DNA of 28,850 nucleotides from Ruminococcaceae bacterium UBA5891 (GTDB lineage: Bacteria > Bacillota > Clostridia > Oscillospirales > Acutalibacteraceae), in NCBI GenBank assembly GCA_002431945.1, contig DJET01000028.1, positions 1 through 28,850 of the forward strand, written 5' to 3'. Shown here piece after piece: positions 7,052-15,574 of the stretch. The notes under the pieces were generated by a model that was not told the origin of the DNA, did no database searches, and saw only the letters and a list, made by a program, of their open reading frames with translations. Both the position numbers and the translations under genes were made by a program. Every line of letters starts with the position of its first letter. Position 1 is the stretch's first letter.

Positions 7052-9910
7052 ATGAACAAATTAAAATTTTTAATAAGCGTTGTAGCCTGCGTCGCTGTTT
7101 TGACCTGCACGGTAAGCGCCGCAAAAATCAATTCAACGCCGTATCTGGGTTATGAATTCAATAATGAGGATAAATCGGTTCCGGCACCTGTGGGATTTGA
7201 GCTTCAGTCGGCGGCATACGACCGTGATATGCGGTTTGAAAAGGATTTGGGCGCGGCAAAATCAATTTATTACTGCGGCAACAATACTGAAAATCAGTAT
7301 ACGCTGTTTTTAACCGACAGGTATGTTATAAAGGCGGATACTTCCTATAATGTCGTGGCATATTACGGAATTGACGGGTGCGGCAGTTTTGAGAGCATAG
7401 CAATGAACCCGATAAACGGCTATATATTCGCGTCGGTCGGTGGAAATGTGCTGATATACAACACTAACGGTAAATTTATAAAATCGGTAACCGCCGCGCA
7501 GGCGGGCAGCGGATTTTATGCGCGAGGTATAGTTAATACCGGATATGATGAAGAAAATACCTTTGCTGTTTTAAGCGGAAAAAGCATTGTATTTTTGGAC
7601 GGAGAAGGCAATATTTCGGAAACGGTAATGCTTGATGCAGAGCCTGTTGATATTTACTACAGTGCGGCGGCGGAAGCGCTTTACCTATTAACGGCTGATT
7701 CCGTTATAGATAATACAAATGAAACGATTTATAAAACCGGAATGAATTTTTCGGGCAAGGCACGTTTCGTTTCGGATACAACGGGCGATAATTTTTATAT
7801 TGCGGACGGCGGAGCTGTTTTCCGCGTCGGTGCATCCGATGAGGCTGCGGAAAGGCTTGCGGTTTCGGGAAATGTATGCGGAATAGCCTATAATGCCGAA
7901 ACGGATAAACCGGCAGTACTGTCGGCAGACGGCGCGCTGCATATTGCGGAATATAACGGAAACGAGCTTGTAAAAGAGGTAAAGGACTACGCCGTTTCAT
8001 TTAATAACCCGGCGGATATACTTTACGACGGTAGGGAATTTATTTATATTCTTGACAGCGGCAACGGCCGTGTGATTAAAACCGATTCCGCAATTTCCGT
8101 TATTAAGGATGTTTACGAAAGCTTTACAGACGGCAAAGAAAAGCTTGATATAACAGGCGCTCAGGGCTTTTGGATAGACGGCGGAAGACTGATAATTGCC
8201 GATACCGAACACGAACGGGTTCTGGTTTCGGACTTTGCGGGTAATGTAAGTAAAATAATTTTAAAGCCTACGGAGTTAAAGGGACTTAAAGCGCCGTTCA
8301 GAGCGAGCAAGGTTCTGACCGACAGAAACGGCAGACTTTATGTTATTGCGGAATCTGTAAATATGGGTGCGTTTGTATTTACGAAGGATTATAAATATGA
8401 GCATTTCTTCGGTAGCAATAGCGTTCTTACCACAGCCGAAGCAATTTACAATTATATTCGCAAGCTGTTTTTAAATAAGAGTCAGAAATCCGCCCTGCAA
8501 AGCAATACCCCGATTACGCTTTCTAATTTTGATGTTGATGATAACGATTTTATTTATGTTGTAACAAAGACCGATCAAAAGCTTGTAAACAGTAATTTCA
8601 GCAGTACCTTAAGGAAAATAAACTATATCGGCTCGGATATTCTGGGCGATGATGAAAACAAGCTTAAATTCGGTGATCTTGAGTGGGACAGAGAGAAGAA
8701 GGTTACAAATACATCATTTATAGACGTTGATGTGTCACCTGAGGGCTGGATAACCGCGCTTGACGGAATACGCGGCAAGGTATTCCAGTATTCGCCGGAG
8801 GGTGAATTGATTGCGGTGTTCGGCGGTACGGGCACACAGTACGGATTTGTGAATTCCCCCACAGCGCTTGAAACCGTGGGTGAGAATATATATGTTATAG
8901 ATTCTTATTATAAATGCGTTAATATTTACAAGCCTACGGATTATGTTGCGGCGCTACACGACGCTTTTTCGGATATGGATACTACCGACCTTGACGCAAC
9001 CGTGGCAAAGTGGAATAAGGTTTTAAGTATGAATTCCAATAACTCGTATGCTTATTACGGTCTCGGTGTTGCATATGAAAACGCAGGAGAATACGAAAAG
9101 GCAATGGAAAACTTTAAAATTGCCAATGCCAAGGAGCAATATTCAAAGGCTTACAAGGAGTATCGCAAAACCTATTTAGACGAGCATTTAATAATGATTA
9201 TTGCCGTTATAGCGGCGGCGGTCATAATAATTGCTTTTGCAGCTAAAAAGCTTTCGGCGGCGTTTGTTGTTCCCGAAAATGGGGTGTATGCTCCGATTGA
9301 AAGCAAGGCTGGTATGCCGCTTTATGTGCTGCTGCACCCGGCTGACGGTTTTGCACAGTTCAGAGCACGCGGGGTAAATTCAACACTCATAGCAATAGGT
9401 ATAGCGATTGCGCTGTTTTTTATAAAAATTTTGGAGTACTTTAAGCAGGGCTTTATTTTCAACAGTAATAAGCCCGTAAATTACAGCCTTGTTTCAACCC
9501 TTTTCGGAACGGTGGTAATATATGCGCTTTTTGTTATTTCCAATCTTGCTATTGCCTCATTCCTTGACGGAAAAGGAAATTTAAAGCAAATTGCCGCGTT
9601 AACCTCTTATTCGCTTATACCGTTGCTTACGGCAATGCTTATAAATATAGGTCTTTCAAATATTCTTGCACTTGATGAAGAAATATTTATGAGCATAATT
9701 CTTGTTATCGGCGTTCTTTGGAGCGCTGTGCTTATTATAGTAGGCTCGGTTGAGGTTCACGAATATTCTTTCGGCAAAACCTTGCTTTCACTATTACTTA
9801 CCGTAATTGCAATGCTCATATTCATTGTTTTGGGCGTTTTGCTTTTCAGCCTGGTTAAAGAGCTTATCAGCTTTGTTAAATCGGTTGTTTATGAAATCAG
9901 TCTGCGTTAG
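7052..9910 (+). CDS. Beta-propeller/TPR protein fused to a YIP1-type membrane domain
   Basis: A 952-residue protein with a signal peptide (1-23). A long extracytoplasmic region of NHL/propeller-like repeats (about 75-625) shows recurring beta-hairpin phrases such as ADILYDGREFIYILDSGNGRV, IDGGRLIIADTEHERV and GENIYVIDSYYKCVNIY. A TPR-like helix pair follows (about 665-700, AYYGLGVAYENAGEYEKAMENF), then one membrane helix (713-731), a short linker, and a YIP1-type domain (about 755-945) with about five membrane helices. YIP1-domain proteins with such ectodomains occur next to sugar importers in Firmicutes; their role is unknown. The position between the two importer sets suggests a surface sensor, scaffold or assembly factor for uptake, but this is inference. 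AGGAG precedes the ATG, ten bases after the permease gene. Confidence 0.8.
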   Translation: MNKLKFLISVVACVAVLTCTVSAAKINSTPYLGYEFNNEDKSVPAPVGFELQSAAYDRDMRFEKDLGAAKSIYYCGNNTENQYTLFLTDRYVIKADTSYNVVAYYGIDGCGSFESIAMNPINGYIFASVGGNVLIYNTNGKFIKSVTAAQAGSGFYARGIVNTGYDEENTFAVLSGKSIVFLDGEGNISETVMLDAEPVDIYYSAAAEALYLLTADSVIDNTNETIYKTGMNFSGKARFVSDTTGDNFYIADGGAVFRVGASDEAAERLAVSGNVCGIAYNAETDKPAVLSADGALHIAEYNGNELVKEVKDYAVSFNNPADILYDGREFIYILDSGNGRVIKTDSAISVIKDVYESFTDGKEKLDITGAQGFWIDGGRLIIADTEHERVLVSDFAGNVSKIILKPTELKGLKAPFRASKVLTDRNGRLYVIAESVNMGAFVFTKDYKYEHFFGSNSVLTTAEAIYNYIRKLFLNKSQKSALQSNTPITLSNFDVDDNDFIYVVTKTDQKLVNSNFSSTLRKINYIGSDILGDDENKLKFGDLEWDREKKVTNTSFIDVDVSPEGWITALDGIRGKVFQYSPEGELIAVFGGTGTQYGFVNSPTALETVGENIYVIDSYYKCVNIYKPTDYVAALHDAFSDMDTTDLDATVAKWNKVLSMNSNNSYAYYGLGVAYENAGEYEKAMENFKIANAKEQYSKAYKEYRKTYLDEHLIMIIAVIAAAVIIIAFAAKKLSAAFVVPENGVYAPIESKAGMPLYVLLHPADGFAQFRARGVNSTLIAIGIAIALFFIKILEYFKQGFIFNSNKPVNYSLVSTLFGTVVIYALFVISNLAIASFLDGKGNLKQIAALTSYSLIPLLTAMLINIGLSNILALDEEIFMSIILVIGVLWSAVLIIVGSVEVHEYSFGKTLLSLLLTVIAMLIFIVLGVLLFSLVKELISFVKSVVYEISLR

Positions 9911-9934
9911 CCGCAGTAAACAGGAGGACTACGA

Positions 9935-12085
9935 ATGAAAGCTTTCAGGCTTGTTTCCGCCGTATTGGCCGCCGTTATTATAACGGCAGCGCTGCCCGTA
10001 GGACCGGGCGCACGGGCGGAAACCGTGAGCAGTGAAACAGAAATAACAGAGAACGAGAGCTTGCAACTTTCTGTTTTCGGGAACGGCGAGTTAACTTTGA
10101 GCAGTAAGCAGAGCGGCGAGACCGTTAAAAGCCGACTTGATTACGCAAAGAACGACAGCCACAGTTCGGGACTTGTTAAAAAAATGATGAGCTCCGAACT
10201 GGTTATTGATTATTACAGCGAAAAGGATATTCTCACATCCTCCGTAAGCACAAAGGGATATAGTGACGAAGCGGAGGTTACGGTCAAAAAAGAAAACGAC
10301 GCGATCCGCGCAAGCTATAATTTTGCAGAGCTTTCGATCTCATTCGATGTGGTTTATACTCTCGGCAAAGACTATTTATCGGCAAGCATTGATTTTAAGT
10401 CAATTAAAGAAACCGGTGATTTAAAGCTGCTGCAAATCACCCTGCTGCCTGCACTTTTTGCCGGAACGGGTGATGATAACGGTTACATATTTGTTCCTGA
10501 CGGCAGCGGCGCGCTGATAAATTTCAACAATAATTCCATAAAGGCTTATAATGCGGATGTGTACGGTACAGAGGCTTCAAAAGATAATAATATGAAAACC
10601 TCATATGACCGCAGCATACGCATGCCGGTATACGGAATGGTGAAAAACGGGAGCGGTATGTTTGCGATTATTGAAAGCGGAGACGCAGTGGCAAGCATAT
10701 CGGCAGCCTCAGCTAATACGGAAAGTTATTACAATTATGTCAATGCGACCGCAAATATCCGCTGCACATATGAAAAGGCTATGTTTACCGCTAATGATAA
10801 GACAAACCAAACGGTCTTTGCGGCGGTAAAGCAAACCGACGGGGCGGAAGCATTTACAGTAAGGTTTTATTTGCTCGGTAAGGGCGCGGATTATGTGGAA
10901 ATGGCTAAGGTTTACCGAAATTACCTTACAAACGAAGAAAGACTTGAAAAACAGAAGACTTCGGCAGAGCTTAATGTTGAGCTTATCGGCGCAATAGATG
11001 TAAAAGCCAACTTTTTGGGATTTTCCTATTATAAATCAAAGGCGCTTACCGAGTATTCCGAGGCATTGAATATAGTTAAAGAGTTAAAGAAAGACGGAAT
11101 AGAAAACATAGCTATAAGGTATCTCGGATGGTCAAATAACGGAATGACTAACGCAGCGGTTATGAAAAAAGTTAAGGCTTCGGGGGTGCTCGGTGGCAAA
11201 AAAGACCTGCGTTTACTTAACGACTACCTGAACGACGAAGGCGTACCGATTTATTATGATATAGATATGCTGAAATTTTACAAGGGTGCAAAGAAATATA
11301 AGGTTTCCTCGCCGTTTAATGACAGAATTTCGTTTTCAAGATATTTGCGCTCTGTTTATGCAAAGGATATTTCAAAGCGCAGCTGGTATCTGCTTTCGGC
11401 AAAATATTTGGAAAGCAACTATTCGGCGTTAGAGAAAAGCCTTAAAAGGCTTGATATGGAAAGCTACTCTTTAGCCTCGGTTACAAGCAGCATTTATTCC
11501 GATTTTAACAGTAAGGATACGGTAACCCGTTCGGAAATGCTTAACAGTGCGGCGGCGGTGCTTAAGGCTGCCGGTAAAACCGCGGGGGAAACCGCAAATT
11601 CATATGCGCTGCCTTATTTGAACAAAATATTTTCCGCACCGATGTATTCAAGCGGTTACCTGATTTTAGATAAGGAAATACCGTTTTATGAAATAACGCT
11701 TCACGGAATGATAGATCTTACGGGCGAATCGCAATTTGTTTCAAACGACCGCAGCGTAAATTATCTTAAAACCGTTGAGACAGGCTCGCAGCTTATGTAT
11801 ACGGGTATGGCGGCTGACTCATCTGAAATAGTGGATACGGATTACGATTATCTTTACGGAACAAGCTTTTCACTTTGGAAAGACGACGCTGTTTCAAAAT
11901 ATAAAGAGTATTATCCGCTGTTAAAAGAAATTTCGGATTCACTGATTGTTTCACACAGGGAGCTACAGGATAATGTGTTTGAAACAGGCTATGAAAACGG
12001 GATAAGGGTAATTGTGAATTATAATTCGCAGGATGTGCAGGCAGACGGAATAAAAATACCGGCATACGGTTTTGCAAGAAGGTGA
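9935..12085 (+). CDS. Secreted DUF5696 domain protein
   Basis: A 716-residue protein with a signal peptide cleaved near ARA-ET (residues 28-29) and no lipobox or later membrane helix, so it is probably secreted or cell-wall associated. The stretch around 183-199 (IFVPDGSGALINFN) is what I recall as typical of DUF5696 proteins. The second half (about 345-640) has the look of an alpha/beta barrel, with IAIRYLGWSNNGM at 392-404 and VPIYYDIDMLKFY at 437-449, which resembles a glycosidase-like fold. No catalytic pair can be named from sequence alone and the function of the family is not established. The perfect ribosome site CAGGAGG supports the ATG. It sits between the YIP1 gene and the second permease pair, a neighbourhood I associate with DUF5696. 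Confidence 0.78.
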   Translation: MKAFRLVSAVLAAVIITAALPVGPGARAETVSSETEITENESLQLSVFGNGELTLSSKQSGETVKSRLDYAKNDSHSSGLVKKMMSSELVIDYYSEKDILTSSVSTKGYSDEAEVTVKKENDAIRASYNFAELSISFDVVYTLGKDYLSASIDFKSIKETGDLKLLQITLLPALFAGTGDDNGYIFVPDGSGALINFNNNSIKAYNADVYGTEASKDNNMKTSYDRSIRMPVYGMVKNGSGMFAIIESGDAVASISAASANTESYYNYVNATANIRCTYEKAMFTANDKTNQTVFAAVKQTDGAEAFTVRFYLLGKGADYVEMAKVYRNYLTNEERLEKQKTSAELNVELIGAIDVKANFLGFSYYKSKALTEYSEALNIVKELKKDGIENIAIRYLGWSNNGMTNAAVMKKVKASGVLGGKKDLRLLNDYLNDEGVPIYYDIDMLKFYKGAKKYKVSSPFNDRISFSRYLRSVYAKDISKRSWYLLSAKYLESNYSALEKSLKRLDMESYSLASVTSSIYSDFNSKDTVTRSEMLNSAAAVLKAAGKTAGETANSYALPYLNKIFSAPMYSSGYLILDKEIPFYEITLHGMIDLTGESQFVSNDRSVNYLKTVETGSQLMYTGMAADSSEIVDTDYDYLYGTSFSLWKDDAVSKYKEYYPLLKEISDSLIVSHRELQDNVFETGYENGIRVIVNYNSQDVQADGIKIPAYGFARR

Positions 12086-12089
12086 CGCT

Positions 12090-12998
12090 ATGAAAAAATT
12101 TAGAGATTTAAAGCTGAATACACGAACCTCGCTCACGGCGCACGCCTTTTTGATTCCGTTTTATATCGGTATAATAGTTTTTTTCTTGGTGCCGCTTGTA
12201 AATTCGCTTATTATGAGCTTTTCAAATGTAATTGTAACGGATAACGGGTATAAATACGATTTTATTAAATTCCAAAATTATACGTATGCCTTTAACAAAG
12301 ACCCCTCCTTCGGAACCAATTTGGTGCAGTCTATCGGTGAAATGCTTTGGAAGGTGCCTACCGTCAATGTGTTCGCGATTTTTCTGGCGCTTATAGCAAA
12401 CGGGAAATATAAAGGACGCACCTTTGTGCGCGCGGTGTTCTTTCTTCCGCTTATATTTGCCTCAGGTGTGGCGTTTGATTGTATCAATTCCGATTATGTT
12501 GCACAGAATATTATGTCCGGCAGCGATATGTCGGGCGGAACGGTTTCCAATACCAATGCGCTTGAAAACCTGCTTATTGCTTCGGGTATAGGCAGTCAGA
12601 TCGTAAGTTTGGTAACCAAAATAACCGACAGTATATTTTCCATGGCATGGTCCTCTGGCGTACCTATGATACTGTATCTCGCAGGTCTTCAGTCAATATC
12701 ACCGTCATTATATGAGGCGTCACAGATAGAGGGAGCATCAACCTGGGATAACTTTTGGAAAATAACGCTGCCTATGCTTAACCCCATAATGGTTATTTGC
12801 TTTGTCTACGCGATAGTTGATAACTTTACAGCCGCGTCAAATGCGGTTATGAAACAAATATCGTCGGTTTCCGCGCAGGGTGTTAATAACTTCGGAATGT
12901 CATCTGCGTTTTCGTGGGTATATACCGTTTTGGTGCTTATAATTATTCTTATCGCCATAAGGCTTTTGTCCGGCGGCAGAGAAAGGGGGAGAAGGTAA
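12090..12998 (+). CDS. Sugar ABC transporter permease, MalF/UgpA type (second set)
   Basis: A 302-residue membrane protein with about six helices and the ATPase-docking loop EASQIEG at residues 209-215, a mild EAS variant of EAA. ATG 12090 is chosen over an in-frame TTG at 12072, since GAAGG (12078-12082) lies seven bases before it and the TTG overlaps the preceding gene. It begins four bases after the DUF5696 stop. It has the same type and role as the permease at 5237 but differs clearly in sequence, so this is a second, separate importer and not a recent duplication. Confidence 0.92.
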   Translation: MKKFRDLKLNTRTSLTAHAFLIPFYIGIIVFFLVPLVNSLIMSFSNVIVTDNGYKYDFIKFQNYTYAFNKDPSFGTNLVQSIGEMLWKVPTVNVFAIFLALIANGKYKGRTFVRAVFFLPLIFASGVAFDCINSDYVAQNIMSGSDMSGGTVSNTNALENLLIASGIGSQIVSLVTKITDSIFSMAWSSGVPMILYLAGLQSISPSLYEASQIEGASTWDNFWKITLPMLNPIMVICFVYAIVDNFTAASNAVMKQISSVSAQGVNNFGMSSAFSWVYTVLVLIIILIAIRLLSGGRERGRR

Positions 12999-13982
12999 TT
13001 GTTCAAAAAGAATGAACCGATAAAAAGGGATTCGCTTGCAGTGTATCACGCAAAGAAAAGAGCCGTCAGCATTTCTATGCGATTGTTTCGGCTTTGTATG
13101 ATAATTACAATGTCCTATCTTTTTATGTTCCCTCTTTACTATATGCTTGTGGTTTCGTTTCAAAGACCCGACCTTGCGGTAGATCCCACAAGCGTGTATG
13201 TTCCGAAAGCGTTTTCAACCGAAGCGTATAAAATAGCTTTTAAACAGCTTGACTATAAAAACAGCGCGCTGCTAAGCCTTATAATTTCGGTATTCTCTAC
13301 CGCATTAACGGCAATTTCGTGCTCGCTTACGGGCTATGCCTTTGCCCGATTTGAGTTTAAAGGTAAGAAAATTGCGTTCCTGTTTGTTATGCTGCTTATA
13401 GTTATACCGCCTCAGCAAATAATTGTTCCGCAGTACCTTATGTATAAATCGTTCAATTTCGGCGGACTGCTTTCCCTGTTTGGGGTTGAGCTGAATTTGC
13501 TTAACACACCGTTTGTATTTGTTTTACCGTCAATGTTTGCGGTGGGGCTTAAAGCGGGAATTTTCATTTTCATATTCAGACAATTCTTTTTAGGGCAGCC
13601 GCGCGAGCTTGAAGAAGCTGCAAAAATAGACGGCTGCGGGGCGCTGCAAACCTTTATAAAGGTAATGGCTCCGCTTGCAAAGCCGGCGTTTGTGGTTGTA
13701 ATAATGCTTTGCATTATATGGCACTGGAATGATTACTATTCTTCCTCAATGTTTTTTATAGATAAGATTAAGCCTGTTATGGTATGCCTTGAAAGGCTAA
13801 GGCAGAACATAGTTGAAATGGGTACGCTGCCGGGGCTTCCCAAGGGCAACTACACACCGGTAATATTGAGAATGTATTTGCAGGCGGGCGTAGTTCTCAC
13901 AATCACACCACCTTTATTCCTGTATGTGTTTATGCAAAAGCAGTTTGTTGAAAGCATAGACCGTACCGGAATTGTTGGATAA
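12999..13982 (+). CDS. Sugar ABC transporter permease, MalG/UgpE type (second set)
   Basis: A 327-residue partner permease with a basic, soluble N-terminus (1-30), about six membrane helices and the docking loop EEAAKIDG at 205-212. The start is a TTG directly after the TAA of the upstream gene (zero gap), served by the purine run GGGGGAGAAGG in the end of that gene. The next downstream ATG would remove most of the conserved basic tail, so the TTG is preferred. The abutting genes imply coupled translation and equal amounts of the two channel halves. Confidence 0.92.
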   Translation: MFKKNEPIKRDSLAVYHAKKRAVSISMRLFRLCMIITMSYLFMFPLYYMLVVSFQRPDLAVDPTSVYVPKAFSTEAYKIAFKQLDYKNSALLSLIISVFSTALTAISCSLTGYAFARFEFKGKKIAFLFVMLLIVIPPQQIIVPQYLMYKSFNFGGLLSLFGVELNLLNTPFVFVLPSMFAVGLKAGIFIFIFRQFFLGQPRELEEAAKIDGCGALQTFIKVMAPLAKPAFVVVIMLCIIWHWNDYYSSSMFFIDKIKPVMVCLERLRQNIVEMGTLPGLPKGNYTPVILRMYLQAGVVLTITPPLFLYVFMQKQFVESIDRTGIVG

Positions 13983-14005
13983 ATAATTTGAAAGGAAAAA
14001 TAAAG

Positions 14006-15547
14006 ATGAAACTTAAAAGAAACATTTCAGCATTATTTTTAGCATTGGCAATGCTCCTTTCCGTTTGCGGCTGCGGCGGCGGAAAAACCGAAAGCGAGTA
14101 CACCGAATTTCAAAGCGGAGCCGCGTCATCGGGCAGCACAGACAACAGCGCGGCCGGCGGTTCCTCTGCTGACGGCAAGACTTCAAACGTTCAAAGCGGC
14201 AACAAAGGGGGTACAACCTCAGGCGGAACTTATCAAAAGCCAAATAAGGGTTCAAATACTGCAACCGACAGCAGCGGCAACAAGGTTGAGCTTGCAAACC
14301 CGGTTTACATTGCCGAAGGCACAAAGGCTATGGATGAAGGACTTGATTTCGGCGGTAAAACCTTTACAATGGCAAAGCGTAACGATACAGCTTATACTGC
14401 GGCGAGCTTTACAAGGCTTGTTTCGGCGTTTGAAAAGAAGTATAACTGCAAAATAAAGACAGTTGAAGTGGAATTTAATAATTATCCAACTTTAATTGCA
14501 AATGCACAGGCGTCCGGTACGCCGTATGATATTATTTTCTGCCACGGCTCAATGTTCCCAACCCTTCCTATGTCGGGCGTTGTTAACGATTTAAGTACAT
14601 ATTTATCAACTGCGGATTACGATACCGGTAAAGGCGGAATTGATATTGCAAAGTCTTCTTACTTTGTAATTGATAATAAGCTTTACGGCGTTGTGGGCGG
14701 AAGCGACGCGGTTTATCCTATGGTAATTTATTATAATAAACAGCTCTTTACCAAGAGCGGGCTTGAAGATCCGTATGAGCTTTACAAGGCGGGCAAATGG
14801 ACCTGGAGTAAATTCAGAGAGCAGGGCAAAAAGGTTACCGACGCTGCAAATAAGGTTTATTACGGCGATACCAGTTTCTTTGATAAGGGCGTTGTTCAGT
14901 CACTGGGCGTTTCGCTGCTCACCTGGAAAAATAATAAGGCGGTTGTAAACCTTGAAAACACAAGAGTTATAAAGGGCTATCAAATGGTTTACGATTTCTT
15001 TAACAAGAGCAAAATCTGCTCAAACGATTTTTCTGCTTCGGAGCGCGTTCAGTTCGCGGACGGTCTTGCATACTGCTCTGTTCAGGAAACACAGAAATAC
15101 TCGGTTTACTGTGAAGCGGCCGCTCAGTCTCCGGCGTTTAACAGAAATGCCGCAAACGTAGGTGTGGTTCCGCTTCCGCAGGATACCGCTTCGGCAAAGG
15201 CGGGCTATCCCTGCGGCTGGTACGGCGCGGTTATGTCGGGTGCAGGCTCATCCGATCCGAGAGTGGCGGTTGCATTTGCAAAATTCTGGTCAACCTACAC
15301 CGATCCGGTTGCCGATAAATATGAGCTTAACAGCGAGCAAAAAGCCCTTGTAAAGAAGCTTACAAGCGGAAAAATTGCGAACCTGCACGGCTCATATACA
15401 GGCAGCGACGGCATAAACACCACAACAATTGTGGATTTCCGTATCGGACTTGACGTTGCAAAGGGTAACGATGTTACAAGCACTATAAACAGCCACCTTT
15501 CAGAAGTAAATGCCGCTATCGAATATGTAATTAGCAAGAAAAAATAA
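14006..15547 (+). CDS. Lipoprotein solute-binding protein of the second sugar importer
   Basis: The ATG at 14006 follows GAAAGG by ten bases; an in-frame TTG at 13988 is less likely. The 513-residue product starts with a lipoprotein signal (MKLKRNISALFLALAMLLSVCGC). Cys23, after V-C-G, is the probable lipidation site, with Cys21 as the alternative. A Ser/Gly/Thr-rich flexible linker follows (about 30-88) and then a family 1 binding-protein domain (about 100-513, with GTPYDIIFCHG, IDNKLYGVVGGSDAVYPMVIYYNK and KAGKWTWSKF). It should deliver a sugar to the permeases just upstream. Unlike the first binding protein in the operon it has a standard lipid anchor and normal domain size. Confidence 0.9.
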   Translation: MKLKRNISALFLALAMLLSVCGCGGGKTESEYTEFQSGAASSGSTDNSAAGGSSADGKTSNVQSGNKGGTTSGGTYQKPNKGSNTATDSSGNKVELANPVYIAEGTKAMDEGLDFGGKTFTMAKRNDTAYTAASFTRLVSAFEKKYNCKIKTVEVEFNNYPTLIANAQASGTPYDIIFCHGSMFPTLPMSGVVNDLSTYLSTADYDTGKGGIDIAKSSYFVIDNKLYGVVGGSDAVYPMVIYYNKQLFTKSGLEDPYELYKAGKWTWSKFREQGKKVTDAANKVYYGDTSFFDKGVVQSLGVSLLTWKNNKAVVNLENTRVIKGYQMVYDFFNKSKICSNDFSASERVQFADGLAYCSVQETQKYSVYCEAAAQSPAFNRNAANVGVVPLPQDTASAKAGYPCGWYGAVMSGAGSSDPRVAVAFAKFWSTYTDPVADKYELNSEQKALVKKLTSGKIANLHGSYTGSDGINTTTIVDFRIGLDVAKGNDVTSTINSHLSEVNAAIEYVISKKK

Positions 15548-15574
15548 TTCAGCCGATTGCGGAAAGGAGAATTT

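Noticed and set aside
13981..13996. Sixteen-base identity with 24814-24829 (AAATAATTTGAAAGGA) as a shared regulatory element
   Set aside because: Both copies lie at the ribosome-binding site, and the A+T-rich and purine-rich parts are easily explained by convergence. The identity does not extend further.
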